Assembly (NCBI GenBank): GCA_902768605.1
Contig: CACXLY010000036.1
Coordinates: 1 to 49,056, forward strand
From: an uncultured Bacteroidales bacterium
Lineage (GTDB): Bacteria; Bacteroidota; Bacteroidia; Bacteroidales; Bacteroidaceae
Reading direction: 5' to 3'
Length of the DNA stretch: 49,056 bases
Shown: positions 15,493 to 22,786 of the stretch, piece after piece
How positions within the stretch are numbered: the first letter of the stretch is position 1
How the letters are laid out: each line of letters starts with the position of its first letter
Position numbers and translations under genes: made by a program
The notes under the pieces: generated by a model
The model's database searches: none
What the model saw: only the letters and a program-made list of their open reading frames with translations
Told to the model about the DNA's origin: nothing

Positions 15493-16758
15493 ATGTACAA
15501 CGAAGACAACTGGAGAGAGAAATTCTCCGAAGAAGAGAACGGAGGTCGCCGCGAGGGCTATCGTCCGCAGGGAACAGAAGGTGACAGACAAGGCAGCTAC
15601 GGGCGTCCGATGCGTCCCCGTATTCAGCGCCCTTACAATAACAATCAGGGGAAAGAGGGCTACCAGTCTCGCGAGGGCGGCTATCAGCAGCGCGAAGGCG
15701 GTTATCAGCCTCGTCCCCGCTACAATCGCGAAGGCGGCTACCAGCCCCGTGAAGGCTATCAGCAGCGCGAAGGCGGCTACCAGCCCCGTCCACGCTACAA
15801 TCGCGAAGGCGGCTACCAGCAGCGCGAAGGTTACCAGCAGAGAGAGGGCGGCTATCGTACCCGCTATAATCGCGAAGGCGGTTATCAGCAGCGCGAAGGT
15901 GGCTACCAGCAGCGCGAAGGTGGCTACCAGCAGCGGCAGGGCGGCTTCAAGCGTCGTCCGCGTACCGCCGGCTACAATCCTCATGCCAAGTACAGCATGA
16001 AGAAGCAGATTGAGTACAAGGAGGCGCATTACGATCCCGATGAACCCATCCGCCTGAACAAGTACCTCGCCAATGCAGGCGTCTGCTCTCGCAGGGAAGC
16101 CGACGAGTTCATCCAGGCGGGCGTGGTAAAGGTAAACGGCGAAGTCGTGACCGAACTCGGCACGAAGGTGAAGCGCTCCGACGAGGTTCACTTCCACGAC
16201 CAGCTCGTCAGCATCGAGAAGAAGGTCTATATCCTGCTCAACAAGCCCAAGGACTACATGACGACCAGCGACGACCCGCAGAACCGCAAGACCGTGATGG
16301 ACCTCGTGAAGGGAGCTTGCCGCGAACGCATCTATCCTGTAGGCCGCCTCGACCGCAACACGACGGGCGTGCTGCTGCTCACCAACGACGGCGAGCTGGC
16401 AACCAAGCTGACGCATCCGCAGTATCTCAAGAAGAAGATATATCACGTCTATCTCGACAAGAACGTCACGGCAGCCGACATGAAGCAGATTGCCGACGGC
16501 ATCCAGCTCGAGGACGGCGAGATACATGCCGACGCCATCGACTATGCAAACGAGACAGACCGCAAGCAAGTCGGCATCGAGATTCACAGCGGAAGAAACC
16601 GCATCGTGCGCCGCATCTTCGAGCACCTCGGCTACAAAGTCGTACGCCTCGACCGCGTATATTTCGCAGGTCTGACCAAAAAGAATGTGCGCCGCGGCGA
16701 CTGGCGCTTCCTCACGGAAAAGGAAGTCAACATGCTGCGGATGGGAGCGTTTGAATAA
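15493..16758 (+). CDS. RluB/RsuA-type rRNA pseudouridine synthase with a long repetitive N-terminus
   Basis: 421 residues. Residues about 1-170 are low complexity: a seven-residue unit close to REGGYQQ is repeated more than ten times and rich in Arg, Gly, Tyr and Gln, suggesting an RNA-binding disordered tail. An S4 domain follows (IRLNKYLANAGVCSRREADEFI), then the catalytic domain with GRLDRNTTGVLLLTNDGE (catalytic Asp near residue 285) and a C-terminal SGRNRIVRRIFEHLGYKV. It modifies uridine in large-subunit rRNA by family; exact site unproven. It sits between purB and asnS. Confidence 0.93.
   Translation: MYNEDNWREKFSEEENGGRREGYRPQGTEGDRQGSYGRPMRPRIQRPYNNNQGKEGYQSREGGYQQREGGYQPRPRYNREGGYQPREGYQQREGGYQPRPRYNREGGYQQREGYQQREGGYRTRYNREGGYQQREGGYQQREGGYQQRQGGFKRRPRTAGYNPHAKYSMKKQIEYKEAHYDPDEPIRLNKYLANAGVCSRREADEFIQAGVVKVNGEVVTELGTKVKRSDEVHFHDQLVSIEKKVYILLNKPKDYMTTSDDPQNRKTVMDLVKGACRERIYPVGRLDRNTTGVLLLTNDGELATKLTHPQYLKKKIYHVYLDKNVTAADMKQIADGIQLEDGEIHADAIDYANETDRKQVGIEIHSGRNRIVRRIFEHLGYKVVRLDRVYFAGLTKKNVRRGDWRFLTEKEVNMLRMGAFE
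15664..15950 (+). repeat. Coding 21-bp tandem repeat in the rluB-type gene
   Basis: The DNA unit CGCGAAGGCGGCTACCAGC and variants repeats about every 21 bp (7 codons), with longer higher-order copies that include CGCTACAATCGCGAAGG. Confidence 0.85.
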
Positions 16759-16806
16759 AGAACCAATGTCCTTAAAGACCTTAAGGACTTTAAAGACCCT
16801 AATAAT

Positions 16807-18246
16807 ATGAAAAGAACAAAAGTTATTGATGCACTGAAGTGCACAGCATACGGGAGCGATATCTGTGTAAAGGGTTGGGTACGCTCGAAGCGCGGAAGCA
16901 AAGGCATCTTCTTCATCGCCCTCAACGATGGCTCGACCATCAAGAACGTGCAGATTGTGGGCGACGAAGCCAATTTCGACGAGGAAACCTTGAAGCGCAT
17001 CACCACGGGCGCTTGTCTCAGCGTCGTGGGCAAGCTCGTGGAGAGTCCCGCCGCCGGTCAGGCCAGCGAGATACAGGCAACTGCCATCGAGATTCTCGGC
17101 GACTGCGACAACACGTATCCCTTGCAGAAGAAGGGCGCCAGCTGGGAATTCCTGCGCAGCGTCGCACACTTGCGCCCCCGCACCAACACCTTTGGCGCCA
17201 TCTTGCGCATCCGTCACAACATGGCAATGGCCATCCACACCTACTTCCACCAGCACGGCTACTTTTACTTCCACACGCCACTCATCACGGCTTCGGACTG
17301 CGAGGGCGCCGGCAACATGTTCCAGGTGACCACCAAGAACCTCTATGACCTCAAGAAGGACGAGCAGGGCAAAATCATCTACGACGACGATTTCTTCGGC
17401 GAGCAGACCTCCCTGACCGTCAGCGGTCAGCTCGAGGGCGAGCTGGGAGCCACGGCGCTGGGAGCCATCTACACCTTCGGCCCCACGTTCCGTGCCGAGA
17501 ACTCCAACACGCCCCGACACCTTGCCGAGTTCTGGATGATTGAGCCCGAGGTGGCCTTCCTCGACCAGGAAGAGCTGATGGACCTCGAGGAAGACTTCAT
17601 CAAGTACTGCGTCCGCTGGGCGCTCGACAACTGCAAGGACGACCTCGAATTCCTCAACAAGATGATTGACAAGACCCTCATCGAGCGCCTCGAAGGCGTG
17701 CTGAAGGAGGCTTTCGTGCGTCTGCCCTACACCGAAGGCATCAAGATACTGCAGGAGGCAAAGGCGAACGGCAAGAAGTTCGAGTTCCCCTGCGAATGGG
17801 GCGACGACCTGGCCAGCGAGCACGAGCGCTACCTCGTGGAGGAGCACTTCAAAAAGCCCGTCATCATGACCGACTACCCGCGTTCGTTCAAGTCGTTCTA
17901 TATGAAGCAGAACGCGGAGACCGCCGACGGCGGCAGCGTGGGCTACAAGGGCGCCGTGGCTCCCGGTCCGACGATGCAGGGCACCGACGTCCTCTTCCCC
18001 TCCATCGGCGAGATTATCGGCGGCTCGGTCCGCGAGGAGAGCTACGACAAGCTGATGAAGGAGGTCAACCGTCGCGGCATGGACCTGACGCATCTGTGGT
18101 GGTACCTCGACACCCGCAAGTACGGCTCCTGCCCCCATGCAGGCTTCGGACTGGGCTTCGAGCGCCTCATCCTCTTCGTCACCGGCATGCAGAACATCCG
18201 CGACGTCATCCCCTTCCCCCGCACGCCAAGGAACGCCGAGTTCTAA
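16807..18246 (+). CDS. asnS: Asparagine--tRNA ligase
   Basis: 479 residues, class IIb synthetase that charges tRNA-Asn. The N-terminal OB-fold anticodon domain ([25 protein letters not shown]) is followed by motif 1 ([15 protein letters not shown] region), motif 2 ([26 protein letters not shown]) and motif 3 ([27 protein letters not shown]). Asn rather than Asp specificity is inferred from overall likeness. Normal length, no insertion. A clear hairpin terminator lies 32 bp after the stop. Confidence 0.97.
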   Translation: MKRTKVIDALKCTAYGSDICVKGWVRSKRGSKGIFFIALNDGSTIKNVQIVGDEANFDEETLKRITTGACLSVVGKLVESPAAGQASEIQATAIEILGDCDNTYPLQKKGASWEFLRSVAHLRPRTNTFGAILRIRHNMAMAIHTYFHQHGYFYFHTPLITASDCEGAGNMFQVTTKNLYDLKKDEQGKIIYDDDFFGEQTSLTVSGQLEGELGATALGAIYTFGPTFRAENSNTPRHLAEFWMIEPEVAFLDQEELMDLEEDFIKYCVRWALDNCKDDLEFLNKMIDKTLIERLEGVLKEAFVRLPYTEGIKILQEAKANGKKFEFPCEWGDDLASEHERYLVEEHFKKPVIMTDYPRSFKSFYMKQNAETADGGSVGYKGAVAPGPTMQGTDVLFPSIGEIIGGSVREESYDKLMKEVNRRGMDLTHLWWYLDTRKYGSCPHAGFGLGFERLILFVTGMQNIRDVIPFPRTPRNAEF

Positions 18247-18278
18247 GTGCAGACGGACAACGCTCCGACAAATGAATT

Positions 18279-18303
18279 AGCCCACAATTTGTGGGCTTTT
18301 TTC
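18279..18303 (+). terminator. Rho-independent terminator after asnS
   Basis: Stem AGCCCACA / TGTGGGCT (18279-18286 and 18290-18297), 3-nt loop, then six T. Confidence 0.85.
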
Positions 18304-18682
18304 GTTTACGGTAATAGGATTACAGCCCCCAATTGTCCGCGTGCGAATTGCGATTGTCCGTGTCCCGTATGGTAGTCAGGAACGTGTCTTGAGGCAATGG
18401 GAACGTCATGTTTTTACTTTCACTATGTCAGATTCCGGGTTTCGGCGGGTTTGGCATTGTTTTTGTATTGATGATTGCAGAGGCTGATTAATAAAGCTGA
18501 AAAACGAAAGCCAAAAATTGAAAGATAGTTAAGCAGCGCTGGCTGTGTGTTAAAGATTGGAAAGGAAATGAACATCATTAGGGGAATTGTGCTTACATTT
18601 GCATCGTGAAACGGCGCGATGGCGCGTTGGTTCACATCCCGATAGACTTGAATACTAATAAACTAATAAACTCAATAAAACT
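18304..18682. other. Spacer between asnS terminator and htrA
   Basis: 18330-18420 holds degenerate phrases related to the 22-bp arrays (AGGAACGTGTCTTGAGGCAAT resembles the units at 24668-24711). A TACATTTG -7 box is at 18594-18601. Just before htrA the repeat ACTAATAAACTAATAAACTCAATAAAAC (18651-18680) is seen. Confidence 0.5.
18594..18601 (+). promoter_or_regulatory. Bacteroidetes -7 box TACATTTG upstream of htrA
   Basis: Exact TAnnTTTG; gives a leader of about 75 nt to the htrA ATG. Confidence 0.6.
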
Positions 18683-20173
18683 ATGAAACAGACAACAAAG
18701 AATTGGTTAGGTGCAGTTGCCCTGGTATTGGGCAGTAGTGCAGTTACTGGTGCTGTTGTTAGAGGAACGGCACCGAGTGGTCAACCTCTCTCTCCCGAGC
18801 CAGTGACGGCTACGGCTTCGGCGGCTCCCGCTGGCGGTTACGTCGATTTGACTACGGCTGCCGAGAGTGCCGTGGGTTCAGTTGTATATATTAAGGTAAC
18901 GCAGACGGGCAAGACTCAGCGCATTCAGATGCAAGACCCGTTCAGCGATTTCTTCGGTGACTTCTTCGGCTTCGGCGGCAGGGGTGGTCAGCCTCAACAG
19001 CGCGAATACAAGCAGCCCGACCGCCATGCTGCCGGTAGCGGCGTCATCATTTCGACGGATGGCTACATCGTGACGAACAATCACGTGGTCGGCGAGGCCG
19101 ACGAGATTGAGGTGAAGCTCAACGACAACCGCGAGTTCAAGGGACGCATCATCGGTTGCGACCCTACGACAGACCTCGCCCTCATCAAGATAGATGCCAA
19201 GGACCTGCCCGCCATCAAGATAGGCAACAGCGACGAGCTGAAGCTGGGGCAGTGGGTGCTGGCAGTCGGCAATCCCTTTAACCTCACCTCTACCGTCACG
19301 GCAGGCATCGTCAGCGCCAAGGCACGTTCGCTTGGTGCCAACGGCATAGAGAGCTTCATCCAGACCGATGCTGCCATCAATAGCGGCAACTCCGGCGGCG
19401 CCCTCGTCAACGAGCACGGCGAACTGGTGGGCATCAACGCCATGCTCTACAGCCAGACCGGCAGCTACAGTGGCTACGGCTTCGCTATCCCCACAAGCAT
19501 CATGAACAAGGTGGTGGCTGACCTCAAGGTCTATGGCACCGTGCAGAGGGCTATCCTCGGTGTGCAGGGCATCGACGTCTCCACTTGGATTGACAGCGAG
19601 AAGGCCAAGGGCAACGACCCCGACCTCGATGTGGTGGAAGGTGTCTATGTTGATAAGGTGAGCGACGCAAGCGCTGCAGAGGAAGCCGGACTGGAGAAAG
19701 GTGACGTTGTGACCGAATTTGACGGAAAGAAAGTCAGCAAGATGTCAGAATTGCAGGAAGCCATCGCTCAGCATCGTCCCGGCGACAAGGTGAGCATCAC
19801 CTATAAACGCGGCAAGAAGGAGCACAAGGTCAACGTCACATTGAGAAATACACAGGGCACCACGAAGGTGATGGAAGAGGTTGACCTCGACCAGATGGGT
19901 GTCTCCCTGAAGCCGCTCAGCGAAGAAGAGCAGAAGTCGCTCGGCGTTAACTACGGCTTGACTATCAGCGCAATACGCAATGGCAAGATGAAGACAGCTG
20001 GAGCATGCAAGGGCACCGTCATTCTGCAAGTCAACGACCAGAAGATGCAGACAGTAGAGGATTGGGAGGAAGCCGTCAAGGGCGCCAACCAAAGCACCGA
20101 CCGCACGCTCTGGATAAAGGCCATCACGCCAAGCGGCCGCAAGGTCAGCTACGTGATTGAGCTGGACGAGTAA
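18683..20173 (+). CDS. HtrA/DegQ-type periplasmic serine protease
   Basis: 496 residues: N-terminal hydrophobic export segment (about 9-27), trypsin-like protease domain with triad His134 (TNNHVVG), Asp164 (PTTDLALIK) and Ser237 (INSGNSGGAL), then two PDZ domains (about 285-390 and 405-495). A glycine- and aromatic-rich LA-loop-like segment (FFGDFFGFGGRGGQPQQ, about 90-106) precedes the His. The family degrades or refolds damaged envelope proteins. Own promoter; neighbours are unrelated. Confidence 0.95.
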   Translation: MKQTTKNWLGAVALVLGSSAVTGAVVRGTAPSGQPLSPEPVTATASAAPAGGYVDLTTAAESAVGSVVYIKVTQTGKTQRIQMQDPFSDFFGDFFGFGGRGGQPQQREYKQPDRHAAGSGVIISTDGYIVTNNHVVGEADEIEVKLNDNREFKGRIIGCDPTTDLALIKIDAKDLPAIKIGNSDELKLGQWVLAVGNPFNLTSTVTAGIVSAKARSLGANGIESFIQTDAAINSGNSGGALVNEHGELVGINAMLYSQTGSYSGYGFAIPTSIMNKVVADLKVYGTVQRAILGVQGIDVSTWIDSEKAKGNDPDLDVVEGVYVDKVSDASAAEEAGLEKGDVVTEFDGKKVSKMSELQEAIAQHRPGDKVSITYKRGKKEHKVNVTLRNTQGTTKVMEEVDLDQMGVSLKPLSEEEQKSLGVNYGLTISAIRNGKMKTAGACKGTVILQVNDQKMQTVEDWEEAVKGANQSTDRTLWIKAITPSGRKVSYVIELDE

Positions 20174-20184
20174 GAGAATAAGAG

Positions 20185-20410
20185 AATTGAAGTTTCGGGA
20201 GTAGTTAAGTAGTCAGTAGTTAAGTAGTTCTTGCGCTCCGTAGGTGCTCAGGCGCAGGCTGAGAAGCCGAATGCTTTGGAAGAAGAAAGCAGGCTATTGA
20301 GTATTGGCTTAACTACTGTCCGGAGGACGAGCGAAGCGATAACTACTTAACTACTTAACTACAAACGGAAGAGAATAAGAGAATAGTATATTTAGAAAAT
20401 AAGAAAATAA
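20185..20410. repeat. Inverted TAGTTAAG/CTTAACTA arrays around a GC-rich core
   Basis: Plus-oriented AGTAGTTAAGTAGT units (20200-20229) face minus-oriented ACTACTTAACTACTTAACTAC units (20341-20362); between them is about 110 bp with GCGCTCCGTAGGTGCTCAGG. AGAGAATA/AAATAAGA 8-mers flank both sides. Same plan as the composite at 20956-21071. Confidence 0.75.
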
Positions 20411-20423
20411 GAGAATAAGATTT

Positions 20424-20454
20424 CCCCGAATCCTTTGCGGGTTCGGGGATTTTT
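20424..20454 (+). terminator. Rho-independent terminator abutting the next promoter
   Basis: Stem CCCCGAA / TTCGGGG (20424-20430, 20442-20448), then ATTTTT. Only two bases separate it from the -7 box at 20457. Confidence 0.8.
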
Positions 20455-20456
20455 CG

Positions 20457-20464
20457 TAACTTTG
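20457..20464 (+). promoter_or_regulatory. Bacteroidetes -7 box TAACTTTG
   Basis: Exact TAnnTTTG, 21 bp before the ATG at 20486. The expected -33 position lies in the upstream terminator stem. Confidence 0.65.
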
Positions 20465-20485
20465 TGCCCGCAAAAGCTATATATA

Positions 20486-20953
20486 ATGAATAAGCCCTTG
20501 AAGTTAATCTGCTTGGCGATGCTTTCCGTATTTGCCTTGCAGCCTATCGAAGCAAAGCTGAAGAAGGTCAGCCAGAAGCCTGTCTATATGATTGGCGTGG
20601 GCATCTCGCTTGTCGATTCGGCCGTCTTCCTCACCGATATGCATCTTGTTGACAGCGTTACGATAGAGAAGAAAACGAAGTTCCTGGCCGACCGCCAGCT
20701 CTATTCCTTCCAGCTGCAACGATACCTCGAGGCAAACTACAAGGGCGGTCCATACGTGCCGAGCGTCTTCTTCAGCGCAAACAGGAAGAAGATGGAGCGC
20801 AAGTACCTTTCGCTGCACAAACGTTACGTCAATGCCAAAGAGCTGCGAATGATGCTCGTCGACCAAGGACAGTTCCGCTTCAAGCCCGAGGAATACGTCG
20901 AGCAGGAAGTCATCGAGGTAGTGAAACCCAAGAAGAAAGATAAGAAGAAGTGA
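20486..20953 (+). CDS. Secreted hypothetical protein
   Basis: 155 residues from the ATG at 20486, chosen because it lies just after the promoter and opens a signal peptide (MNKPLKLICLAMLSVFALQPIEA, cleavage likely after the last Ala at 23). The mature part has no motif I recognise: it contains MIGVGISLVDSAVFLTDMHLVDSV, a YSFQLQRYLEANY helix, and a Lys-rich end (VKPKKKDKKK). It is probably periplasmic or outer-membrane associated. It lies upstream of the HprK/S26/PqqD operon but is separated from it by a composite repeat, so a link is uncertain. Confidence 0.8.
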   Translation: MNKPLKLICLAMLSVFALQPIEAKLKKVSQKPVYMIGVGISLVDSAVFLTDMHLVDSVTIEKKTKFLADRQLYSFQLQRYLEANYKGGPYVPSVFFSANRKKMERKYLSLHKRYVNAKELRMMLVDQGQFRFKPEEYVEQEVIEVVKPKKKDKKK

Positions 20954-20955
20954 AA

Positions 20956-21071
20956 TAGACAACGGACAATAGACAACGGACAACAGTCCTCCGCGACTGC
21001 AATCACGCCTCGATGGCAGAGCATCCGAGAACGGACCGAAGTCAGTTGTCTATAGTCAATAGACAGTTGTC
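20956..21071. repeat. Composite element: inverted heptads around GC core copy D
   Basis: TAGACAA/CGGACAA heptads (20956-20983), the flank CCTCCGCGACTGCAATCACG, the hairpin with arms CTCG/CGAG (21009-21029), then CAGTTGT/CTATAGT/CAATAGA heptads in the opposite sense (21043-21070). It fills the spacer before the HprK-like gene. Confidence 0.85.
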
Positions 21072-21085
21072 AAAAAAGACAAATC

Positions 21086-21964
21086 GTGAAAACATTATAT
21101 TATAAGGTAGGCGGCCATGCACTCGCCATCAATTTCGTCGATGAGGGAAACGACGAGACGCTCATCCCTTCGTTTGCATCGTTTCGACTGGAAGAGAAGC
21201 CCGACGAGTTGCTCTTTACGTTAACCGTGGACGACCATCTCGACTGGCAGGAAGATGGCGAGGAGATTGGCGTCTTCGATTGCGGCGGTTGCAATCATGG
21301 CGTCTTTCGTATGCCTGATGGCGGCTATCAGTATGCCGTCCACGACGTTCAGGATATCCTTTGCAGCCGTATGCGCAGCAATGCCGACTTCAGCATCTGC
21401 CAGGTGTCGCTCTTTGCAGACACTTGGTCCAGACGCAACTATGGCCTCAACAATGCCATCATGATGGCCTATGCTTTCTCGGCTGCCTGCATGGGAACGA
21501 TGCTGATGCACGCTTCCGTGATTCGCCATGACGGCAAGGGTTATCTGATGACGGCTCCCAGCGGTACGGGCAAAAGCACGCATACACGCCTTTGGTACGA
21601 CAACATCCCGGGTTGCGACCTCATGAACGACGACAATCCCGTGGTTCGCGTCATCAACGGAAAAGCCATCGTTTACGGAAGTCCTTGGAGCGGAAAGACG
21701 AAGTGCTACCGCAACATACAAGCACCGATAGGAGGCCTCGTACGCATTCAGCAACGTCCCGAAAACACTATCCGCAAGTACAGCACCATTGAGGCCTTCT
21801 GCAACTTGCTTCCTGCCATGAGCAACATGAAGTGGGACGAGCGCGTCTATAAGGGCGTATGCGATGGCATCAGCGAACTCATCCGAATCGTCGGAATGTA
21901 CGAGCTAGGGTGTCTGCCCAATGCCGAAGCAGCTATTCTCTGCTATTCAACTATCGCTAAATGA
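21086..21964 (+). CDS. HprK-like P-loop serine kinase
   Basis: 292 residues, GTG start. The C-terminal half resembles the HPr kinase/phosphorylase core: Walker A APSGTGKST at 157-165, LMNDDNP (about 179-185) in the Walker B place, and YGSPWSGKTKC. The N-terminal half (1-120) does not match the HPr-kinase N-domain. Kinases of this type with PqqD partners phosphorylate peptides in lasso-peptide loci (e.g. paeninodin); here the substrate is unknown. Its stop overlaps the next start by 4 bp (ATGA), so translation is coupled to the S26 peptidase. A role in sugar regulation through HPr is not supported by the context. Confidence 0.85.
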   Translation: MKTLYYKVGGHALAINFVDEGNDETLIPSFASFRLEEKPDELLFTLTVDDHLDWQEDGEEIGVFDCGGCNHGVFRMPDGGYQYAVHDVQDILCSRMRSNADFSICQVSLFADTWSRRNYGLNNAIMMAYAFSAACMGTMLMHASVIRHDGKGYLMTAPSGTGKSTHTRLWYDNIPGCDLMNDDNPVVRVINGKAIVYGSPWSGKTKCYRNIQAPIGGLVRIQQRPENTIRKYSTIEAFCNLLPAMSNMKWDERVYKGVCDGISELIRIVGMYELGCLPNAEAAILCYSTIAK

Positions 21965-22488
21965 AGGAACTCATCAAACGACTGACCCGTGCCTTGCTGA
22001 CACCTCTGCGGAGGCGCTATCAGAAGCGAAACGGAATCACCTCCAATCAGCCTCGGCATGAACTTCCCAACGATGCTTGGCTGGGCGAAGTGACGAAGAT
22101 GCTGTGCGAAGGGAAACCTTATGCCATCTACGTCAAGGGCTACAGCATGCGCCCCTTCATCGAGCATACCCGCGACCGCGTTTTCCTTGAGAAGCGCGAC
22201 AGCTACGACGTCGGCGATGCCGTCCTCGCGCAAATAGCTCCGGGGCATTATGTCTTGCACCGCATCATCGAGAAGCAGGGCGAGAACCTGACCCTACAAG
22301 GCGACGGCAACCTGAAAGGCGTGGAGCTTTGCAAAATAGGTGACGTGAGCGGCGTCGTGACGCAATACATCCGCCCCAATCGCATCATTCCAGCCGACGA
22401 CCCGAAGCTCGTCCGCCGCATCAAGTTGTGGCGAAAGCTCCGACCCATAAGAAGAATATTATTATTATTTTACAACGCAATAAGATGA
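21961..22488 (+). CDS. S24/S26 family peptidase (signal-peptidase-like, Sec11-type dyad)
   Basis: 175 residues. KGYSMRPFI places the nucleophile at Ser62; HYVLHRIIEKQGENLTLQGDGN places a His at 100, where Sec11/archaeal-type (S26B) enzymes have the catalytic His instead of Lys. No clear N-terminal transmembrane helix is seen, but the first 25 residues are very basic and the C-terminus ends in RRILLLFYNAI, a possible membrane tail. Overlaps both neighbours by 4 bp. In this context a peptide-processing protease is the natural guess; that is inference. Confidence 0.85.
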   Translation: MKELIKRLTRALLTPLRRRYQKRNGITSNQPRHELPNDAWLGEVTKMLCEGKPYAIYVKGYSMRPFIEHTRDRVFLEKRDSYDVGDAVLAQIAPGHYVLHRIIEKQGENLTLQGDGNLKGVELCKIGDVSGVVTQYIRPNRIIPADDPKLVRRIKLWRKLRPIRRILLLFYNAIR

Positions 22489-22751
22489 AGATTAAGCAAG
22501 GATTTGAACTTCGCGAAGTGTGCGGTGAGCACATCATCGTGGCTTACGGCAAAGCAAATATCGATTTCAACAAAGTCATCAGCCTCAACGAGTCGGCAAC
22601 TTTCCTTTGGAAGAACATCGTCGATAAGGATTTCGATGCCGAGACCATGGCTTCCCTCTTGCAACAAGAGTATGAGGTAGATGCCGAAACCGCTTCGAAG
22701 GATGCCAAGGCATTGCTCGATGAGTGGATTAAGGTGGGGCTGGTGGAATAG
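22485..22751 (+). CDS. PqqD family peptide-binding protein
   Basis: 88 residues from the ATG at 22485, which overlaps the S26 stop by 4 bp. The family pattern is complete: ELREVCGEHIIVAYG, NKVISLNESATFLWKNI, then a helix ending in LLDEWIKVGLVE. PqqD/RRE domains bind the leader of ribosomal peptide precursors and hand it to modifying enzymes. With the kinase and protease upstream this makes a complete-looking three-gene tailoring set; no precursor peptide was recognised nearby. Confidence 0.9.
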   Translation: MKIKQGFELREVCGEHIIVAYGKANIDFNKVISLNESATFLWKNIVDKDFDAETMASLLQQEYEVDAETASKDAKALLDEWIKVGLVE

Positions 22752-22781
22752 TCCTTAGTTCATAGTTCATAGTTAAGAGTC
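22752..22781. repeat. Short heptad array, unit AGTTCAT
   Basis: AGTTCAT, AGTTCAT, AGTTAAG in the spacer before the TRIC fusion gene. Confidence 0.65.
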
Positions 22782-22786
22782 TGTAC

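Noticed and set aside
15457..18138. Long minus-strand open frame (893 codons)
   Set aside because: It lies opposite the well-supported rluB-type and asnS genes; its openness comes from their codon bias and repeats, and the protein shows no family features.
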